Shown: positions 14,481 to 27,597 of the stretch, one piece after another | Numbering within the stretch: position 1 is the stretch's first letter | Layout: every line of letters starts with the position of its first letter | Assembly (NCBI RefSeq): GCF_019578655.1 | Contig: NC_063265.1 | Location: forward strand, 15,982,285 to 16,046,284 | Source: Ricinus communis | Taxonomy: Eukaryota; Streptophyta; Magnoliopsida; Malpighiales; Euphorbiaceae | Direction of reading: 5' to 3' | Length of the DNA stretch: 64,000 nt | Program-made: the position numbers and the translations under genes | Notes under the pieces: generated by a model | What the model saw: only the letters and a program-made list of their open reading frames with translations | Database searches by the model: none | Told to the model about the DNA's origin: nothing

Positions 14481-16350
14481 TTACTTGTTGAAGTTGTCAG
14501 TATCACGAACAAGCTTCATTGAGGGAAGCAAAATTGCTGCCACTGGATTATTCTCTTGTCCGCCACCTTCATCAATAATCAATCTAAGACCTTCAATATG
14601 AAGTTTTCCATGATGACCACTAACCACAATGGTTGGCTTCTCAACTAATTCCTGTGAGGCATCAAACATTTTAGTTAAATTGCTCATCAACAGAACATCA
14701 TCTAAAAGCATATGAGAGTTTATCCGGATGCAATCAACCATCCATCACCTTTGGAATGTCCCACACATTCTTCCTCCCACTAAGAGCCTCTATCTTGGGC
14801 ACCCTGGTGTCCTTGACTTTCAAAAATGCAAGCTGTTCTTCAACATTTTTCCCTTTTTCTAAACCAGCATGCACAGCAATCAATTTACAGTGTTTCATTC
14901 CTTCTTCATTCTCAATGCATACATCTTCCTGGAAAAAAGAAATTGCACATTACCAAGACCAACTAATTTTCCACGTGTCTTCTTAGAGTGAAATTGAAGT
15001 TGCTGAAAATCTAGAAATCAGCAATCAAGGAAACACAAAGAATATGCAGTCAAACAAATTAGTAATAATTTTAGTTTTGTAGCTCCTGTCAGAATCTCTG
15101 CTAATCATTTATCAGAGTTTTGTAAGAGGAGAGAAAATCAGAGGAAACTAGTCTTGCCTCTTCATGAATCCAGACCATATCAACCAGAAACTTCTTGTGT
15201 TCATCAGGAACCACCTTTATTAAATCTGTATGCAACAATTATTCAATTCAAAATTTAATATTACAGAAGCAGAGCACTAGTTAAAAACACTACAATCTCA
15301 TCTCAATTTTGAAATGGCAAGTGAGCAAAAAATAATCCAACCTCACAAGAAAACCAGTTATTGTCTATTATATTCATCGGGCACTGTATTGAAAATATCA
15401 AAATATTAAGAATGAAATTGCCTCAAACACAAATGTGCTAGTAGCAAAATGATAAATCAAAAGCTAAACCAACAACTCGATTAGCAAATGTTCAAAAGAA
15501 GATGCACAAGAGACCACAAGTTCAAAAACAAGAACCCACTTCACACCCAGACACAGTTCACAATTTTGTGCTAAAACTCATATCAACTAATCTCCATAGT
15601 CCACTTGCCACTTAATACGAAAAGCAAAATATACAACCAAATCAAAGTGGTCATCACAGAGGAAAATCGAAAAAGTATAAAACCCAAGAAACCACCATGG
15701 ATATAAGGTTAAAGAAAAACTCAATTTATTACCAAAAACAGAAGAGGAGAAAAACTCAATTTACCATAAGAAATCAAGAAAGAAAAATAATTCACATACA
15801 TACCAGCAGATCCATGTGGGACTCCATAGGACTCAAAAGTAGGACCAGCATCATAAATAGAACCCTTATATTCAGTCCCTTTAGCAACATTAAACTTAAC
15901 CTTAATATTCCCAGCCCATCTCCTCCCTTGCAAATACATATTCTCGTATCCAACTCCCTTATACCACCCTTCTCTTTCCTCGTTCAGTTCATACTCCTTC
16001 CATCCTTCTTGAAATAACATACCGTTTCCAGGCTCAGGTAAAAGTCCAAGAAAAGCTGCAAAAGCAAGGTCATGATTACCAGATAAAAAGACATGCTTTT
16101 GATTTGGATAAAAAGATGGTAACTTTATTAAAAAATCAAGAACTTTCTTTGTATCTGGACCGCGATCACAGTAATCACCCAAAAAGATTACAAGGGCAGA
16201 GTTAAAATCTTGTGGGTTTACTATGGCCTCAAGATTAGACCATAATTTCTGAAGCTTCGAAAAGTAGCCATGAATGTCGCCAATGCAAATGACTACTCTG
16301 GGTTTGGGTTTGCTGTTGGTGGTGGTGATTGTAGAGATTGTGCTTGTCAT
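14481..16350 (-). CDS. RLPH2: RLPH2-type (Rhizobiales-like) protein phosphatase
   Basis: A PPP-family metallophosphoesterase. In Arabidopsis the RLPH2 fold dephosphorylates phosphotyrosine despite belonging to the Ser/Thr phosphatase superfamily. Exons: 15804-16350, 15158-15225, 14749-14928, 14481-14651. The total is 966 nt, 321 aa, close to the family length. Metal-binding motifs are in order: GDIHG (residues 24-28), [10 protein letters not shown] (58-67), GNHD (91-94), then VHAGL in exon 3 and SGHHGK in exon 4, which supply the late histidine ligands. The start is the ATG before the Thr/Ser-rich tail, with no upstream in-frame ATG needed. Intron 2 uses a GC donor (GAAGAG followed by GCAAGA), which is required to keep frame. 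No targeting peptide is obvious, and a cytosolic location is likely. Confidence 0.95.
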
Positions 16351-18706
16351 ATTGTATGCATATATTTACATATTACATGCAAATATGTTACAGAGATTTT
16401 GTTTTCGGTTGAAAAAAGATGATTAGCTGATCTAACAGAGAGAGGTTGTTGGCTGTTAGTTTGAAGATTGGAACTGTATATTGGTCTTCCTGTGTGTGGA
16501 TATTCTAGGATTACTTTTATAGTTCTGGTAAGAAACGTCTTCGTAAGCACAGTTAATTTGCTGAGAATGGAAGTAAAAAGAGTTTGTCCGTTTGGAGCCG
16601 AGGTAAATTCATCAGCGGTTACCTGCAGTAGAAAAGGGTTAACATTTCACCTACCAGATTAACGTGGACGGTCTTTGGGCCTTCAGTTTCTTAATTTCAT
16701 TTCTCTACCTTCCCAGTTTTTTTAGATTGAAAATGAATTGGGTAGTTCACTTGTACGTTCATGAATTTGACAGGTTTAGTTTCAATTCCGAAAGACAACC
16801 TTGCAGGCCCAAGAATAAAGAGAAAATATCTTTACTTGGTTTTGCAATATAACAAGCTTTGTGACCTAATTATTAAAAGGTAGATAGTATTTTAGAAATA
16901 TTTTAAAATTAATAAAAATATTATTCTTAATGTGTAAATTTTTCTTTTCAAAAATATTTTTTTTAATATATTTTTTTTAAAATACAGTGTGGTTTATTGT
17001 TTTACCAACAATTAAAACAGTATTTTTAAAAAAAATTAAAAAATATATTTTTGATATTTTCACATATTAAAAACAAAAATAAATTTACAACGTTTTTTAT
17101 AAAAAAAACTATAGGTATTTTTGTTATTTTTTGTAAGACATATAACTATAATTAAAACAAAATATTTTCATTTTTCTTGAAAATCAATACAAAATCTACA
17201 AGAGAACATTATTACTCAAATTAACAGTGTTAATCTAAATTAGAACAAATTAAAGTAGCAGTCTATATGAGGAAAACAATTCAGAACATATATTGCAATC
17301 CTTAGGAATAATTTAAAATTCATTGGTAGATGAGATGATTTTTTAATATTGAGAAGAAGAGATACTTTACATTTGGTAGAAATATCTTCAAAAGGAGCAA
17401 TATTTTCATTTGGTTGCTGCAAGAAGCAGTTTGTCTATAGCAGGTAGTAACTTAGAAAATTTGCAAGTACATAATTTACTATTTGGAAAAGAAATTTCTT
17501 ATGTATCAAGAAGAGTAAGTTAAATACCCACCATATTGCTTGGCAAAATCCCATTTATCATAATGGAAAAATACTTAAAGTGCGGATCAATATTTTATTT
17601 TGGAGAAAGTACAACAAACATACTTCTGATTTGATCATTTTTTAATTTTTATTACATAATTCCTTTTTTTATAAATCGATAAATGTCATTTAGTTCGTTA
17701 AAAGAATTAAAAATATTGTCATAATACAATTAGTTTACTTATGGGACATTTGTATAATAGAAGAAAAAATCATATTATATCGATGTCACGTCAGCAAAAG
17801 TGATTCACACCTCAGCCGAATGTATGCTATGTTAACACCATGTCAACAAAAAATAATAATAACAATATACAATTAATTTTGCTAATATAATAAATCATGT
17901 ATACTAATCTGTCAAAAAAATCACCTACTTAAAAGTTGGAAAACAGTCAAATCTTCTCTTTTATTATTATGGAATGTGAATGGTGTTATATTAGTAATAA
18001 AAAATGAGTACTTGGCTTTAACATGATGGTGAAACTAATAGCTACTCTTTACTCTCCTGCAAAATAACACTTATTAGGTTCTCTAATTAGAAAACCCATA
18101 ATTATAACACCGATTTTTCTTTGTTCTTCGAGAAAGCTTAGTTTTGGCAGTGAATATTGTTGTTTGTTTTTGCTAGATTGGTACTGCCGCCTTCATTTTG
18201 AACAGAATAAATTACAATGAATAAAATAAAGTTATGTAAGATGAGATATTGGGTTAACAAACACAATCTGGGATAGGTAATATTTTCCAATTAACAAGTG
18301 AAAAGAAAGGAAAATAATGACTAAATATTGTAGTTTTGTGTTTTAACTTCTGATCCTTGATGCTAAATTTCACATAGAATTAACAATTACAAGTTTACAA
18401 CTCCATGACAGGAAGAATATACAGTTTTCTGATAGCCAACACATTTTGTTGGCTTACATTATAATTGCAGCCTGTATGCAAAGGTAAAGATAAAAAGAAC
18501 ACAAATACAAAATGAAAGGAGAAGAAAAGGTTAAACTCTTTCCTCAAGGTATTAGAAGGAAAAGAATATGCAAAAAAGAGGGCCCGTTAAGTACAAAAAA
18601 GAATTAAGGGTAACTTTTTTGTCTCTCCAGTTATGGACGTAAATACTTGATATTTTCGGCTGTTTTTAAAGAGCTAAACCCTATAGATTTATAATGCTGA
18701 AACTGG
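16351..18706. other. Intergenic: RLPH2 promoter side and ABCG 3' side
   Basis: Next to RLPH2 is a mixed-composition promoter region to about 16850. From 16860 to 17230 the sequence is low-complexity A/T runs. From 17600 to 17950 it resembles decayed repeat DNA, but I could not define ends. The last 300 bp before 18706 is probably the ABCG gene's 3' untranslated region. I see no gene. Confidence 0.5.
16514..16521 (-). promoter_or_regulatory. Possible TATA box of RLPH2
   Basis: TATAAAAG on the minus strand lies about 165 bp upstream of the RLPH2 ATG, a usual plant distance for a short leader. It is supported by sequence and position only. Confidence 0.4.
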
Positions 18707-21700
18707 TTATCTTTTTTGGAAGTTAAAATATTTGATTCCATATGCAAACACAAGGAAGAAAATGATAATCCAACCAAGATGGGCAGCAGCAACAGCTGGA
18801 AGAAAGTCATAATCATAGCCTAAGGTTTCTTTGAGGAATACCTTTACTGGCATGTTACCAGCTCCAGGTATTTCAACAAGAGCATTCTTGTCACCCACTT
18901 GAGAGGTCACAAGTCCATAGGTTGTCCAAGCTACAGGAGATGCCCAGTAATACCACCTCCACCATATAGGTATTAGCTGTCAGAAAAGCACACATTGAGT
19001 ATTTTCCTTGAAAATTAGCACAATGAGGAATAAAATATGGAAACATAAATTGCATAGGCTATTGAGGTTAAGATTTTATACCATCCTGGGAATGATAAAC
19101 CCGGTGAACATGTTCCATAAGGATATGAAGAAGGACATGACAATGGCAGCAATTTGGTGGTTTGGAGTCAATGCAACAACCATCATCCCATATAATGTGA
19201 AGTACACAAAGCTCATGAATAAAAAGTAGAAGAACCACAAGAATTTCCCAACCTTCCACTCAAAGCCAATCATGGAAAAAAGGATAAGAGTGTAGACAAC
19301 AGTTTGAATTGCAATATAAATGACCTCTATTGCCACCTGCAAAAATAGGAATGGTTCCTTCTGAGTGCGTCTTTATATAATTTTGTAAAAAACACAATAA
19401 GAAATCTCAATTGTTATTTACAGTCGTACTTCATTAGGAGTTATTCGAAAATGGAAAATGTTAAATTTTCACCTGAGCGAATGCATAAGGCAGTGCAGAA
19501 TACATTCCAGCTGCTCTTTCACGGTAGAAAACTGTTCTTTCGATAGCAACAACAGGCTGAACAGAAGAAGTATTGCATGCACCAAGGAAAAATACTGCAG
19601 AGTAAATGGCTCCCAAGAGATTCATAAGATCTTGCTGTTTACCTCTGTTTAACAGAAAAATTCCACTTAAGCCAGTACTTTAAAACAGTTCCTAAAGAGA
19701 CAATGTTTTTACTTTCTTTTGAAAGACAGGCTAATCACATTCAGAATATGTGGGGACTCTAAAACACGGTTTTAAGTACGATGACATTTCTGTCATGTGA
19801 TAAAGAATTCAAGACTTACATCTTTTGCCCTTTGTTCCAAAAGATAAGACCAAACAGAGTTCCAATGATTATTGTCAAGAAGAATCGGATGGCATTGTAT
19901 TGAGGATTTCTCCAGTAAGACCAATGATGTTTCCAGAAACATGCCTTGCACTGAACGAGGAATGATTGTGAGTACTTGGTCGGCAAATAAAGATCCTTGG
20001 AGCCTGATGGTGGAATGCTAAGCTCTTTAATAAGTTCCTGATTCCTCCTGAAATTGTTTCAAGAGTAGAAAGGAAGTAAATGAGACCAAGCATTTTTTGC
20101 CATTACTCCCATAGTATGAAATTATATTCAAACTTACTGGTAGAGAGAGGAGTTGACATAAATCTCTGCAAAATCCACATTCAATTGTGTCTCCATTGAA
20201 GAAGTACTTATATCAAGCATCCATGTTGCAGGGTTGTATCCATCCTTGATTTTAGGAACTCCAGGAATAGCCTGCATTAAGTTCTAAAATCAGTAATAGC
20301 TTAATCCTTGATGTATAAAACATATGTGATTGTTTGTATCAAAACCAAGAATTCATCAAGAATCTGCAAATGAATTGATGATTACTTGTCCAGACACGAG
20401 CAATTACAATTAACTCCACTCAGTGATGCTAAAAAAAATAAAAAATGAAGAAAAAAAATTGTGTACTCACTTCAAAATACTCTATAAGCTTATGAGAAAA
20501 GCGACCAAGGGGTCCGGCATAAATGACTTGACCACCTCTTTTCATTAATAGTAGCTGCAACCAGCAAATTATTGAGTTCAATATATTGAGAATGGCACAA
20601 AAGAAACAAGAAAATAAGAAAAAAATAGTCTGATGAAGTTGATATATACCTCGTCAAAAGCCTCAAAAATGTCAATGCTTGGCTGGTGAATTGTGCATAC
20701 GACTGTTCTCCCTGTATCCACAGTGTTTCTAACAGTACGCATAACAATCGCAGCCGCTCTGGCATCAAGGCCAGAAGTTGGCTCATCCATGAAGATGATG
20801 GAGGGATTAGCAACCAACTCTACAGCTATTGTCAACCTCTTCCTTTGTTCTGTTGATAGACCATCTACACCTGGAAGTCCAACTAGGGCATCTCTTATAG
20901 GATCTAGCTCGACCAAATCCATAATTTCTTCAATAAACATCTATATAATTTCATTTGAATCATTAGAAAATAATATCAATAGGGATAAGTGGAAAGCAAA
21001 GATGAAATATTCTTGTAAAAAGAAAGAACATAGAATTTTACGTGGGAACTTATTTTGAGGAAATGCTACATGCCTTTCTCATTTTTGTATCTACATCTTT
21101 AGAAAGGCGGAGCCAGGCCGAATACAGGAGAGATTCATAAACAGTAACGTGTGGTGAATGAATGTCATTCTGTTCACAATAACCGCTCACACGAGCAAAT
21201 GTTGCTTGGTTCTTTGGGTAACCAGAGATGTTAATACTTCCATCAATGTACCCCGTGGTTTTTCTTCCAGCCAGGACATCCATTAATGTAGTCTTCCCAG
21301 CACCACTAACACCCACCAGAGCTGTTAATATGCCTGGTCTGAAAGAACCGCTAACATCTCGTAGCAGTTGAAGACGCTTTTCTTGCACTCCTTCCTTCTT
21401 CATTTCCTATAATGGAAAACCAGTCTTTATGTCACTGTTGCTTATTAGAATCTATCAAATTTTTAAGAATGCAAATGAACATTTCAATTAACTTCCACTT
21501 AAAAGCAGTTCTGAACTATTCAACTCATCCGAAGTTTCACACACTTCGCATGCATAGTGGGGACTCCCAGTTATATCAGATGTCCCGCAGATTTCATAAG
21601 AGAATGATACGTTTTATAAGGAGTAACTTACAGCAGGCATATCCACATAGTAATTGACAAGGTTGAATGCAAGTGAAAGGGGTTGGAAGGGCAAAACCAT

Positions 21701-24700
21701 TCCTCTTTTGCTTGTCATCAATCTTTCAGCACCGACACCATCTGAAGAATTTCTAACTGCCATATCAGTACCTGTAATTGTCATCAAAATCTTAGCTATA
21801 TCTATGAGTATCGTTTTAATTATAACCATTGAGTTTGTTTATTAAATATGCTCTGAAAATTTGGAAGATTTGCTTCACATATTTACTGACATGTTCATTT
21901 TTTTATATAACAATAAATTCATAAATGTGATAAGATATGTCTGTTCCTCCATTTTGCATAGTCAAAGATTGCAGACAACTGGTTGGAATATGTTTATAAT
22001 ATCTCCTCTATTTCTATCTTGTACAGTAAATTCTCGTGTTCTAGCACTCATATGCTGGCCTTCTTGAATCATGCAACAAATGTGAATTTTAGTTAGTATT
22101 CTATAGAAGTAGTAGGAAGGAATGGGGGTCGAGGCAAAATGGAAGAGGTTTAGGTAAAGACTTTAACCTTCTTTTTGATGTTTGCCAGAATATGAATTTC
22201 CCTTCTTACCTTCATCCACGATGTGACCTTTCGAATTGCCCAAAGCTGAAATCAAATTGAATTCTCACATAAAAGAGTTATCATCCTCATTTTATTTCAT
22301 ACAAAGTAACAAAGATACTTGAGCAGGCATGAAATGAGATGACTTACGATTTAAGAAAGTCAATGCAGCTATAAATAAAATGTTGAATAGAAGAGAAAAC
22401 CCAAATAATGTGCCAACACAAATCCAAAACCAATAGTCATCAGTAAAGAAGCCTCTAGCCTTCAAGAGTACTTTGCCAACTGTAGGTGCATCAATCCTGG
22501 GGTCTGGATTGGGCTACATTGATAACAGTTGGTAAAATATGATGACAGCTTATTAGTCACTAAAAACTAGAATTTAGACTGCACATTAATGTATCCACCC
22601 AATAGAATGAAAATTTTACATAACAGGATGAAAATCTACATTGAAGAACTCAAAGTATGAGAAATCTTACTGCACTCCATCTCTCATCTAGGAATTCATT
22701 CATGACAATAGCATTCTGTCCATACATCATAGGAGAAACATAGTAGCCCCATATCATCCAGGGTGCAATATCCTCTGTTGTAACAATGAAAAGCATGCTA
22801 CCAAATCATTGGAGAAAAACTCTTAAGGATCAACAAATTTTGCTAAATTAGAATGCAGCAGGACGAATATCAACTTTGTAGGCAAATGCACAGATGTCAG
22901 TATAAGATATAATTATCACGAAGCAGTCAACTGCTTACCTCGGGCAATGATAAATCCTCCAAGCACAAAAACGAGAAGCAAGGTGAAGGTACCAAGTGTG
23001 TTCGCGACAATTTCTGTTCTTCCAACAGCAGCAATGAAACGAAAGAGGGACAAAGCCATCTGATGTATACCAAAAAATGTCAGGAACTGTCTGAAAAACC
23101 TGATGAAGTAAAGAAAAAAGATTCATTATGACAATTAATACCAATAATCTTAGTCCAATTAAAATTTCTTTTGTATTTAAATTCAGGAATTGAAGTCCCA
23201 TATTTGATTAATTTGTCTAAGATTATCAAACAAAAGGTTTCCAACCTTTGCAGTGGAGAACTATTTAACAAAAAGAACCTAGAAATTTTGAAACCAATTA
23301 CCTGCTAGCAGCAGGAGCAAAACCAATTGTGTAATATGTTAGAAGAATCCATATCCCTGACTCCAGGAATGATAATGGGATCCTAAGTACCCATATAGGT
23401 AAGGCAAAAGCCCACGCTGGATAAAACAAGAAGTCTCTCTGTTTGAAGTAAACAGGAAGCCTGAACATTGTCAATGCGAGTTCTGCCATCCCATTAAACA
23501 TCACGTTGATTAGACTGAAAAATAGAGCTCCATAGAATTTCTGTCCATCTGCCACAGTCCCCACTTTCATTTCTGTCCTCAGGAAGACGGTGAAAGCAAT
23601 TATTGACATGATTGTTATCTGGACAGTCTTGAATATATACACAAAGGAATTTCGCTTCATCAACAGCCACTCCCTTGAAAAGCATGCCTTGAACAGTTCC
23701 CAATTTGAAATTCCGTACTTATCCATCACTAACGCAGCAGGATGAGCTCTTGATTTATTGTAAGGAACACTAAGATCTGATGCAAGTTGTTGGCCAATGT
23801 GGAAAGAGCTAAAACCTTGCACAAAATCTGGAACCGAGATAAATGAATAAGGTTGATCCTTCTTGTACCAATATTGTTCTTGGTCCTTCTTGGAAGTAAC
23901 TTCTTGCAGAAAATCAGCAACTCCTTTTCTTTCAGGGCATCTGAAACCCATATATTCAAAGAATTCTAAAATATTTTCACGTGGACCTTGATAGACAATC
24001 TGACCATCTGAAAGTAGAATAACGTCATCAAAGAGTTCAAATGTTTCAGGTGCTGGCTGCAGGAGAGAAATGATCATGGTTATATCCATAATATGAACCA
24101 TTTGCCTCATGAACCTACAAATTTGAAAAGTGGTGGAACTGTCCAACCCCGTTGATATTTCATCCATTAAAAGGACCTTTGCTGGTCCAACCAGCATTTC
24201 TCCTGTATTCAGTTTACATAGCAACTATTAGAGCAGTACTCAAGCTGCCAATACTGAAAGAAAACAGCTATCAGGAAGATTCCAAGACCACGATATATAA
24301 GGTTAAGAACAAATAATTTTGAGAAGTGTTGCACCAGTTTTACCAAAGATAAACAGTATAACTGACACTTACGGTTTCACTTGTCTAGAAAGAATAGCAG
24401 AAGAGAGAAAGGAGTAGCAATAAACATTATTTATGCTGCCATTTGTAGTCATAAAAGTGCGGATTCTTCTACATTTAATTGGAACCACTGAGTAAATTAT
24501 TTCACTTCCCAGAAAAAATGCTACTTCCTATCCTTAATCTTATCTAATTAAACATACCAGTGGTCACACGCTTCTTTTGTCCTCCTGAAATTCCCCTTCG
24601 CATCTGATCCCCAACCACAATATCCGCACAAATATCCAACCCAAGTAACTGTTAAAGATTCATGAGGAATTAGTCTTCAAGTTCAACATAAAGGATCATG

Positions 24701-26548
24701 ATACAAGAGACAGATGCACCAAAATGTGAAATGCAGAAGCAGAAAATAAACCTTGAGAACGTAATCTGTAACTAAACTGGTTTTCTGGCCTGACAGTGCT
24801 GTGGCTTTCATGAATGCATCAATCTCAGAATCTGGCTTAATTCCTGATGCCTTCTCTCGTCTTGAGAGTTCTGCCAGCATTTCATATCTTGTGCCCACAC
24901 CTAAACAACGTCCAGAGAAATCAAATGTCTCTCTTACTGTCATTTCTCCATGGTGAACATCATGTTGACTAATATAAGCACAAGTTCTCTGAGGAATAAA
25001 CTCATGCAGTTCATGACCACAATAGGTAATTTTCCCCAATTTCTGTACACAACCATCCAGTGAGAAATCAACTTATGATATAAGCAGAAGTCATGCAAAT
25101 AGGGAAATCATATTATATACCCTTAGATCCTGATCAAGTTTTCCAGCAAGTGCCAGCAGCAATGTTGTTTTCCCTGCACCAGGAGGACCAAGTAGTAGGG
25201 TCATCCTGCAAATAACCATATGAGCAATAATTCATGCAAAAGCTACTCAAAGATTTTGAGAAAATGAAAAATAAAGTACCAATTTCTTCCAATAAAAACA
25301 AAAGATCAACATTTTTTTTTCATCTTGCGTTTTGACTATATTCTGCAAATATCACATTCACATCAATCTTATTAAAACTGTGAAGTGAGAATCAATTTTC
25401 TAAATATACCTGGAAGGTCTGACGATTCCACTGAGATCTTGAAGAATCTGGATTCTTCTCTTCTTTGATGGAGCAAGCCCAATCAACCCAAGAACAGTCT
25501 ATTATACAAAAGGAAATCAAAATGGACAAACAAAATTAATTATCTATGTCACTAATAATATCAATTCTATCGTGAATCAACGGAAATTAATTTATGTCAT
25601 CATTTGATTACTACCAAAAGAAAATATTTAAAAGAAAAAGAAAAAAAAAAACACAATTAAAAGGAGTTCGGATTTCAAGATAAGACTTAAAGCTTCATGC
25701 ACTTCTTAGATTGTGTTTTTTTTTTTTTTCTTTTGTGGTCTTTTTCAGTTCCACAAATTCCTCCACTTAAAAAGCATGAATCAATCATAAGACAAAATCA
25801 AAAAGTTATAAAACCACAGTTTAGAAGAAGAAAATAAATTAAAAAAGAAATGCAGAGAGAAACAGAAGGCAACACCTCTACTGAATTCAGAGTAGCATTT
25901 AGCAGAGTAGGAAGAGCTCTACTCCCTACATGCACATCTCCCCCAACTGATAAATGCTCAAACCGAACTTCAATCTTTGGTATGTCAATCCCCACCCTAA
26001 AAAAACCATTCAACAGAATTAATTTTGAAAAAGAAAACCTCAAAAATCATTCAAATTCAGTATTACTGTTTTTCTGATACTGAAGTGCTGTCCAGGAAAT
26101 TAGGATTTCGATTTGCATTCCAGCCTACAGCAGGAAATAACACTACACAAGTATATAAACTATCAAGAAAAAGAAGGAATTTATACCTATCAGCTCTTTC
26201 TCTAAGTCTCGTAAGAAACTTCTCATTATCATCTTCAGCATCTTTTAGAATACTTTCCATTAACTTTTTCTTATCTTGCAATCCAAGCTTTCTAAGATCA
26301 ACTTCACTTTCAATAACACTGCCATTATCCAGTACTTGCCTTAACATCCCTTTTCTCATCCTTCTATACGTCGGTAACCGCTCGATGGCGGCCCACCGGA
26401 GCTCCTCCTCATCCTCTTCCCGCCTTTGACTCCGGTTAAACACACCATTACCTGACGTCCAGCTCCTCTGACTCCCTGACCGGAAACTGCTACGCCTGCT
26501 TCCAATCGATAATGTCTCTAAATCATCTCCAGTTATCACTGCCGACAT
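18707..26548 (-). CDS. Full-size PDR-type ABCG transporter
   Basis: Plasma-membrane ATP-driven exporter of the pleiotropic drug resistance class; the substrate cannot be read from sequence. Exons: 26187-26548, 25876-25996, 25410-25498, 25121-25205, 24752-25042, 24558-24648, 23302-24202, 22939-23099, 22671-22774, 22348-22513, 22210-22245, 21632-21771, 21074-21406, 20650-20940, 20471-20554, 20138-20271, 19820-20047, 19473-19644, 19082-19336, 18707-18976. The sum is 4314 nt, 1437 aa, normal for PDR proteins. The order is NBD1 ([34 protein letters not shown]), a first membrane domain ([15 protein letters not shown] onward), NBD2 ([46 protein letters not shown]) and a second membrane domain ending NFQKR. 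The NBD1-to-membrane region recalls Arabidopsis ABCG34/39/40, but I would not fix orthology. Intron 13 needs a GC donor (AGAAAG then GCATGT). The gene appears intact. Confidence 0.95.
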
Positions 26549-26759
26549 TTCCGGTAGCAGGTATTGTCTGTCTGTTTATTCTGCCTATAATAAAGAACTG
26601 CAACTAATACTATAGCAGTGCTTGACTACTTGATAATCTCATTTTCAGAATCCAACAGAATTATGGATCGCCGGCGACGGAAATGCTTAAAATTTACAGA
26701 CGAGAATAGGAAGAGAGCTGGTCGAGTCTTTAAAAAGTTGGAAGTTTAGAGGTTGATAT

Positions 26760-26767
26760 TATTTATA
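26760..26767 (-). promoter_or_regulatory. Possible TATA box of the ABCG gene
   Basis: TATAAATA on the minus strand lies about 212 bp upstream of the ABCG start codon, within a locally mixed sequence. It is supported by motif and spacing only. Confidence 0.4.
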
Positions 26768-27275
26768 GTTATTTTAATGGCGATAATTTGGATTTTCTCT
26801 TTTTTAAATTATGGCTGATATTTTTATTTTATCCTCTACCATAGAATAATAAACTTTCGTTGAGCAAAAAATAGTAATTATTTGTCTCTTGAATGTCAAT
26901 ATTTACTACAGCGCAATAATTTAGATTGATCATTTATTAATATAATAAAGTAATTATTCTTTTTTATTCTTCTTGATATTAATATTTAAGGAAAATATTA
27001 AGCTTCGTGCTGCCATGTTATATATATATATAATAAATCATTATTTTGGTGGATCTCACATATGTATGCCAATCATTATTTAATTTTTTACTATATTATA
27101 AAAATAAAATATAAAGATTCGTAAAGGTAGAAAGATCAATGAGATGTCATAGAACTTAATTTTTGTACTTTTATGGACTTTTTTATATTTTTTGATGATG
27201 ATCAATACAAATAATAACTCAAAATTTTGATTTTTTTATATGTTTTCTTTCTTATATTACAATTAGCAAATGCTG

Positions 27276-27597
27276 TACTCCCTCCCTCTTAAAAAAGTTT
27301 CCTCTAAATTTTCCCATAGATTAAAAAAATTATCTTATATATAATTGATACTATTAATTTTTACTAAATACTTTTATTAAATATTGACTATTCATATTAA
27401 TTTTATTGACCGTCTATTCATCTATTACAATCATATAAAACATATAAAGATTATACTGAAATTCAAAAATGTATCCAATAAAAAAGTTAATATTTAATTA
27501 TAAGTGACAATAGTTATATTAATAAATGAAAGGAATTTTGATATGATAAAAAATTTAATTGAAGATTAAAATAAACTAAATTTAAGACAGAACAGTA
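27276..27597. mobile_element. Degenerate Stowaway-like MITE (tentative)
   Basis: The left end reads TACTCCCTCCCTCTTAA, the classic Stowaway/mariner-type terminus with TA as the first two bases. The right end, TTTAAGACAGAACAGTA, fits a decayed inverted copy ending in TA. The length of about 320 bp fits the family. The right end is weak, so the call is tentative. Confidence 0.35.

Noticed and set aside
18707..26548. Biosynthetic gene cluster involving the ABCG exporter
   Set aside because: Neighbours are a phosphatase, a starch enzyme and a splicing factor; no specialised-metabolism enzymes are present.
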